Assembly: GCA_903872875.1 (NCBI GenBank)
Contig: CAIQMJ010000641.1
Span: 1 to 9,022, forward strand
Direction of reading: 5' to 3'
Length of the DNA stretch: 9,022 nucleotides
From: an uncultured Variovorax sp.
Lineage (GTDB): Bacteria > Pseudomonadota > Gammaproteobacteria > Burkholderiales > Burkholderiaceae_C
Shown here one piece after another: positions 6,378-9,022 of the stretch (within the stretch, counting starts at the first letter, position 1; the number at the start of each line of letters is the position of its first letter). The translations under genes and the position numbers were made by a program. Under the pieces are notes generated by a model. The model saw nothing but the letters and a program-made list of their open reading frames with translations. It had not been told where the DNA came from and ran no database searches.

Positions 6378-7355
6378 TCAGGCCGTCAACACGACCTTGC
6401 CAGCACGGCCCGGCACGGCGCTCGCGGCAGCGGCCCGCGCCGCATCGGCGATGTCGAAGGCCGCCTCCACCGGCAGCCGCAGTTCGCCGGTGCCAGCGAG
6501 GCGCATCAGTTCGCCGATCAGTCGTCCGATCTCCTCGCGCGGCGTCGACTCCATCCGCTTGGCGCCCCAGAAGCCCCGGACCGTGGCCTGCTTGAACAGC
6601 AGGTTGGCCGCGCTCAGTTGCAGCGGCTGGCCGGACATCGCGCCGAACGAGACCAGGGTCGCGCCCTCCGCAGCCAGGCCCATGATCTGATCGGCGGCCT
6701 CGCCGCCGATCGAATCGACCGCGCGCACGATCGGCGCGCCATTGACGATGTCCTTCACGCGCGCCTCCCAGCCTGGCTGCTCGGTCGACACGGCGTTGCC
6801 GATGCCCAGCGCGGCCAATTCCACGATGCCGGCGTCGCGGCGAACGAGATTCACGACATTCACGCCGCGCGCCTGCGCCAGCATCGCAACGGTCTTGCCG
6901 ACCGCGCCGTTGGCGGTGTTCTGGACCATCCATTCGCCGGACTTCAGCTGGAGGTCTTCCAGCAACATCGCCGCCGACAGCGGCATCGCGATCAACTGGC
7001 AGGCGACGGTGTCCGGCAGCGCGTCGGGCACGGGGATCAGCTTGGCGGCCGGCGCCAGGAAATACTCGGCCCATGCGCTGCTCGCGCCAGCCAGCATCAC
7101 ACGCTGGCCGGTCTTGAACTGCGACACGCCCTCGCCCAGTGCGTCGACCACGCCGACCGCTTCGGTGCCGGGCGTCGCGGGCAGTGGCGGCTTGTAGCCG
7201 TACACGCCGCGCACGATGGCCAGATCGTGGTTGTGGATCGGCGACATCCGCATCCGCACCCGCACCTCGCCGGCCGCGGGTTCGGGTTGCGGGCGCTGCG
7301 CCAGCGTGAGCACCTCAGAGGGATTGCCAAAGGATTCGAGGACGACAGCGCGCAT
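6378..7355 (-). CDS. MDR-superfamily oxidoreductase, quinone oxidoreductase/2-enoyl-CoA reductase-like
   Basis: A 325-residue medium-chain dehydrogenase/reductase, probably NADPH-dependent and cytoplasmic. The N-terminal GroES-like domain opens with MRAVVLESFGNPSEVL and continues to GVYGYKPPLPATPGTEAVGVV (50-70), resembling the quinone oxidoreductase and mitochondrial enoyl-reductase (MECR/Etr1) branch. The nucleotide-binding fold begins at NTANGAVGKTVAMLAQARG (146-164), where most relatives have a GxxGxxG-type loop. The only cysteine is Cys119, so neither the catalytic nor the structural zinc of classical alcohol dehydrogenases can be formed in the usual way, despite the 'zinc-binding dehydrogenase' label such proteins often receive. 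I chose the ATG at 7355 because it starts the conserved MRAVVLE strand; an in-frame ATG 34 codons upstream adds non-homologous sequence. No clear Shine-Dalgarno is seen. The gene is divergent from rpoH and convergent with ftsY. Substrate not assignable. Confidence 0.88.
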   Translation of the reverse strand: MRAVVLESFGNPSEVLTLAQRPQPEPAAGEVRVRMRMSPIHNHDLAIVRGVYGYKPPLPATPGTEAVGVVDALGEGVSQFKTGQRVMLAGASSAWAEYFLAPAAKLIPVPDALPDTVACQLIAMPLSAAMLLEDLQLKSGEWMVQNTANGAVGKTVAMLAQARGVNVVNLVRRDAGIVELAALGIGNAVSTEQPGWEARVKDIVNGAPIVRAVDSIGGEAADQIMGLAAEGATLVSFGAMSGQPLQLSAANLLFKQATVRGFWGAKRMESTPREEIGRLIGELMRLAGTGELRLPVEAAFDIADAARAAAASAVPGRAGKVVLTA

Positions 7356-7434
7356 GGTATTTGGTGGAACTGGATTGAAAAACGCCGGGCCAGCGCCATC
7401 TGCCTGGAAAGCGGCAGCCGGACGAAGCAGCGCC

Positions 7435-7453
7435 CGGCCGGGGAACCCGGCCG
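7435..7453. other. strong GC hairpin in the oxidoreductase/rpoH divergent region
   Basis: A perfect 8-bp stem, CGGCCGGG (7435-7442) with CCCGGCCG (7446-7453), closes a three-base GAA loop. It lies midway in the 200-base intergenic region, about 100 bases before the rpoH start and 80 before the oxidoreductase start. No T-run follows on either strand, so it does not look like a terminator. Function unknown; it could be chance in GC-rich DNA. Confidence 0.4.
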
Positions 7454-7500
7454 ACATGAAAAAGCTATCGGCGCGATTGAAATAAGGGGGAACCCTGAGC

Positions 7501-7527
7501 TTAGCACTCCCTCTAACCGAGTGCTAA
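7501..7527. promoter_or_regulatory. CIRCE operator (HrcA binding site) upstream of rpoH
   Basis: The arms TTAGCACTC (7501-7509) and GAGTGCTAA (7519-7527) form a perfect inverted repeat with a 9-base spacer, identical to the CIRCE consensus TTAGCACTC-N9-GAGTGCTAA. In characterised bacteria this is the operator of HrcA, the repressor of groESL and, in many species, dnaK. It ends 28 bases before the rpoH ATG. An extended -10-like TGC-TAACAT (7522-7530) overlaps the right arm, and TTAGCA (7501-7506) could act as its -35 with an 18-base spacer. If that promoter is real, HrcA would block polymerase directly. The operator match is exact; the promoter assignment is inferred. Confidence 0.93.
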
Positions 7528-7540
7528 CATGAACGCCAAC

Positions 7541-7547
7541 GAAGGAG
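7541..7547 (+). promoter_or_regulatory. Shine-Dalgarno of rpoH
   Basis: GAAGGAG lies 8 bases before the ATG at 7556. It decides the start: the in-frame ATG at 7529 precedes this site, directly abuts the CIRCE element, and has no ribosome binding site of its own. Confidence 0.85.
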
Positions 7548-7555
7548 TTTCCCCA

Positions 7556-8497
<942 letters not shown>

Positions 8498-8533
8498 TCC
8501 GATACGCGCCGTGCAACGGCCGCCACCATGAAG

Positions 8534-8558
8534 AAGCCCGGCAATGCCGGGCTTTTTT
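8534..8558 (+). terminator. rho-independent terminator of rpoH
   Basis: A perfect 9-bp stem, AAGCCCGGC (8534-8542) with GCCGGGCTT (8546-8554) around a three-base AAT loop, runs into six T residues (8553-8558). It starts 37 bases after the rpoH stop. The T-run is followed at once by TATACT (8558-8563), a -10-like hexamer that might serve the next gene. Confidence 0.95.
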
Positions 8559-8606
8559 ATACTCGTGCGCTCGCTCCCGCCTCATCCACTCCAAGAGACA
8601 AATCCA

Positions 8607-9022
8607 ATGCCCGCTCGCTCACTCGGCCGTATTTCCCGCCGCTCCTTCACCGCGCTTGCCGCGAGCGCGCTGCTCGCTGGCCCGGCGTTCGCCGCCTCGC
8701 CGCTGGACGGCTGGCCCAACCGGCCGCTGCGCATCGTGGTCGGTTTCCCGGGCGGATCGACACCCGACCTGACCGCGCGGCTGATCGCCGAGCCGCTATC
8801 GAAGGCGCTCGGCCAGCCAGTGATCGTGGACAACCGAGTTGGCGCGGGCGGCAACATCGCCGGTGAGATCGTGGCGCACGCAACCGACAACCACACGATC
8901 AGCGTGATGATCAACGGCAACATGACCATCGCGAAGCTGCTCAACAGCAAGCTGCCTTACGACCCGGTGTCGGACCTGCAGCCGATCACGCTGGTCGGCA
9001 CCGCGCCGCTGGTGCTGGCGGA
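8607..9022 (+). CDS. TctC/Bug-family periplasmic substrate-binding protein, N-terminal part
   Basis: The first 138 residues are present and the gene runs off the right edge. The family (tripartite tricarboxylate transporter binding proteins, very numerous in Burkholderiales) delivers carboxylates and other small molecules to a TctAB permease or acts as an orphan sensor. The signal peptide contains SRRSF (residues 10-14), a twin-arginine-like motif, then a hydrophobic stretch and AFA as the cleavage site near residue 29. The mature part shows the family pattern: WPNRPLRIVVGFPGGSTPDL (36-55), then ARLIAEPLSKALGQPVIVDN (57-76) and GAGGNIAGE (79-87). The Asp in TPDLTAR corresponds to the conserved ligand-binding loop position. 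The ATG at 8607 is preceded by a modest purine-rich site (AAGAGA, 8593-8598). Ligand unknown. Confidence 0.93.
   Translation, partial: MPARSLGRISRRSFTALAASALLAGPAFAASPLDGWPNRPLRIVVGFPGGSTPDLTARLIAEPLSKALGQPVIVDNRVGAGGNIAGEIVAHATDNHTISVMINGNMTIAKLLNSKLPYDPVSDLQPITLVGTAPLVLA

Noticed and set aside
7476..7500. Possible sigma-32 promoter of rpoH (ATTGAAA at 7476-7482, like the CTTGAAA -35)
   Set aside because: The -10 side has only CCCTGA at 7493 with a 10-base spacer, too short and too poor a match to CCCCAT.
7529..7555. Upstream in-frame ATG of rpoH at 7529
   Set aside because: The strong Shine-Dalgarno at 7541-7547 lies downstream of it and is correctly spaced for the ATG at 7556.

Overview
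The window is GC-rich, densely coding DNA from a proteobacterium. The gene content (a full-length RpoH, an FtsY with a long Pro/Ala-rich linker, the order M16 protease pair / rsmD / coaD beside a divergent ftsY, and a TctC/Bug-type binding protein) points to Betaproteobacteria, order Burkholderiales, most likely Comamonadaceae. This placement is inferred from family resemblance; no search was run. I see no insertion sequence, phage gene, CRISPR array, tRNA or rRNA. It reads as ordinary chromosome.

Layout. Positions 1 to 4991 hold one minus-strand run of six genes. In transcription order these are a zinc-bearing M16 peptidase (4991-3495), its non-catalytic M16 partner (3480-2134), rsmD (2022-1357), coaD (1311-811), pxpB (788-135) and the start of pxpC (138 to the window edge). 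Gaps are 14, 111, 45 and 22 bases, and pxpB overlaps pxpC, so much of the block may be co-transcribed. ftsY (5021-6313) is divergent from the first protease, with only 29 bases between the two start codons. It converges on a minus-strand MDR-family oxidoreductase (7355-6378). A 200-base divergent region then leads to rpoH (7556-8497), which ends at a textbook rho-independent terminator (8534-8558). The window closes inside a plus-strand TctC/Bug-type periplasmic binding protein (from 8607).

How the genes work together. The two M16 proteins look like halves of one periplasmic heterodimer: the first keeps the zinc motif, and the second has lost it but keeps the Arg/Tyr motif that the first lacks. 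pxpB and pxpC encode two parts of the prokaryotic 5-oxoprolinase. rsmD, coaD and ftsY are housekeeping genes (rRNA methylation, CoA synthesis, membrane protein targeting).

The most interesting signal is regulatory. A perfect CIRCE operator (two 9-base arms, 9-base spacer, 7501-7527) lies 28 bases upstream of the rpoH start codon. It implies that the heat-shock repressor HrcA controls the heat-shock sigma factor here, joining two heat-shock circuits in one cascade. No wholly new system is evident otherwise.
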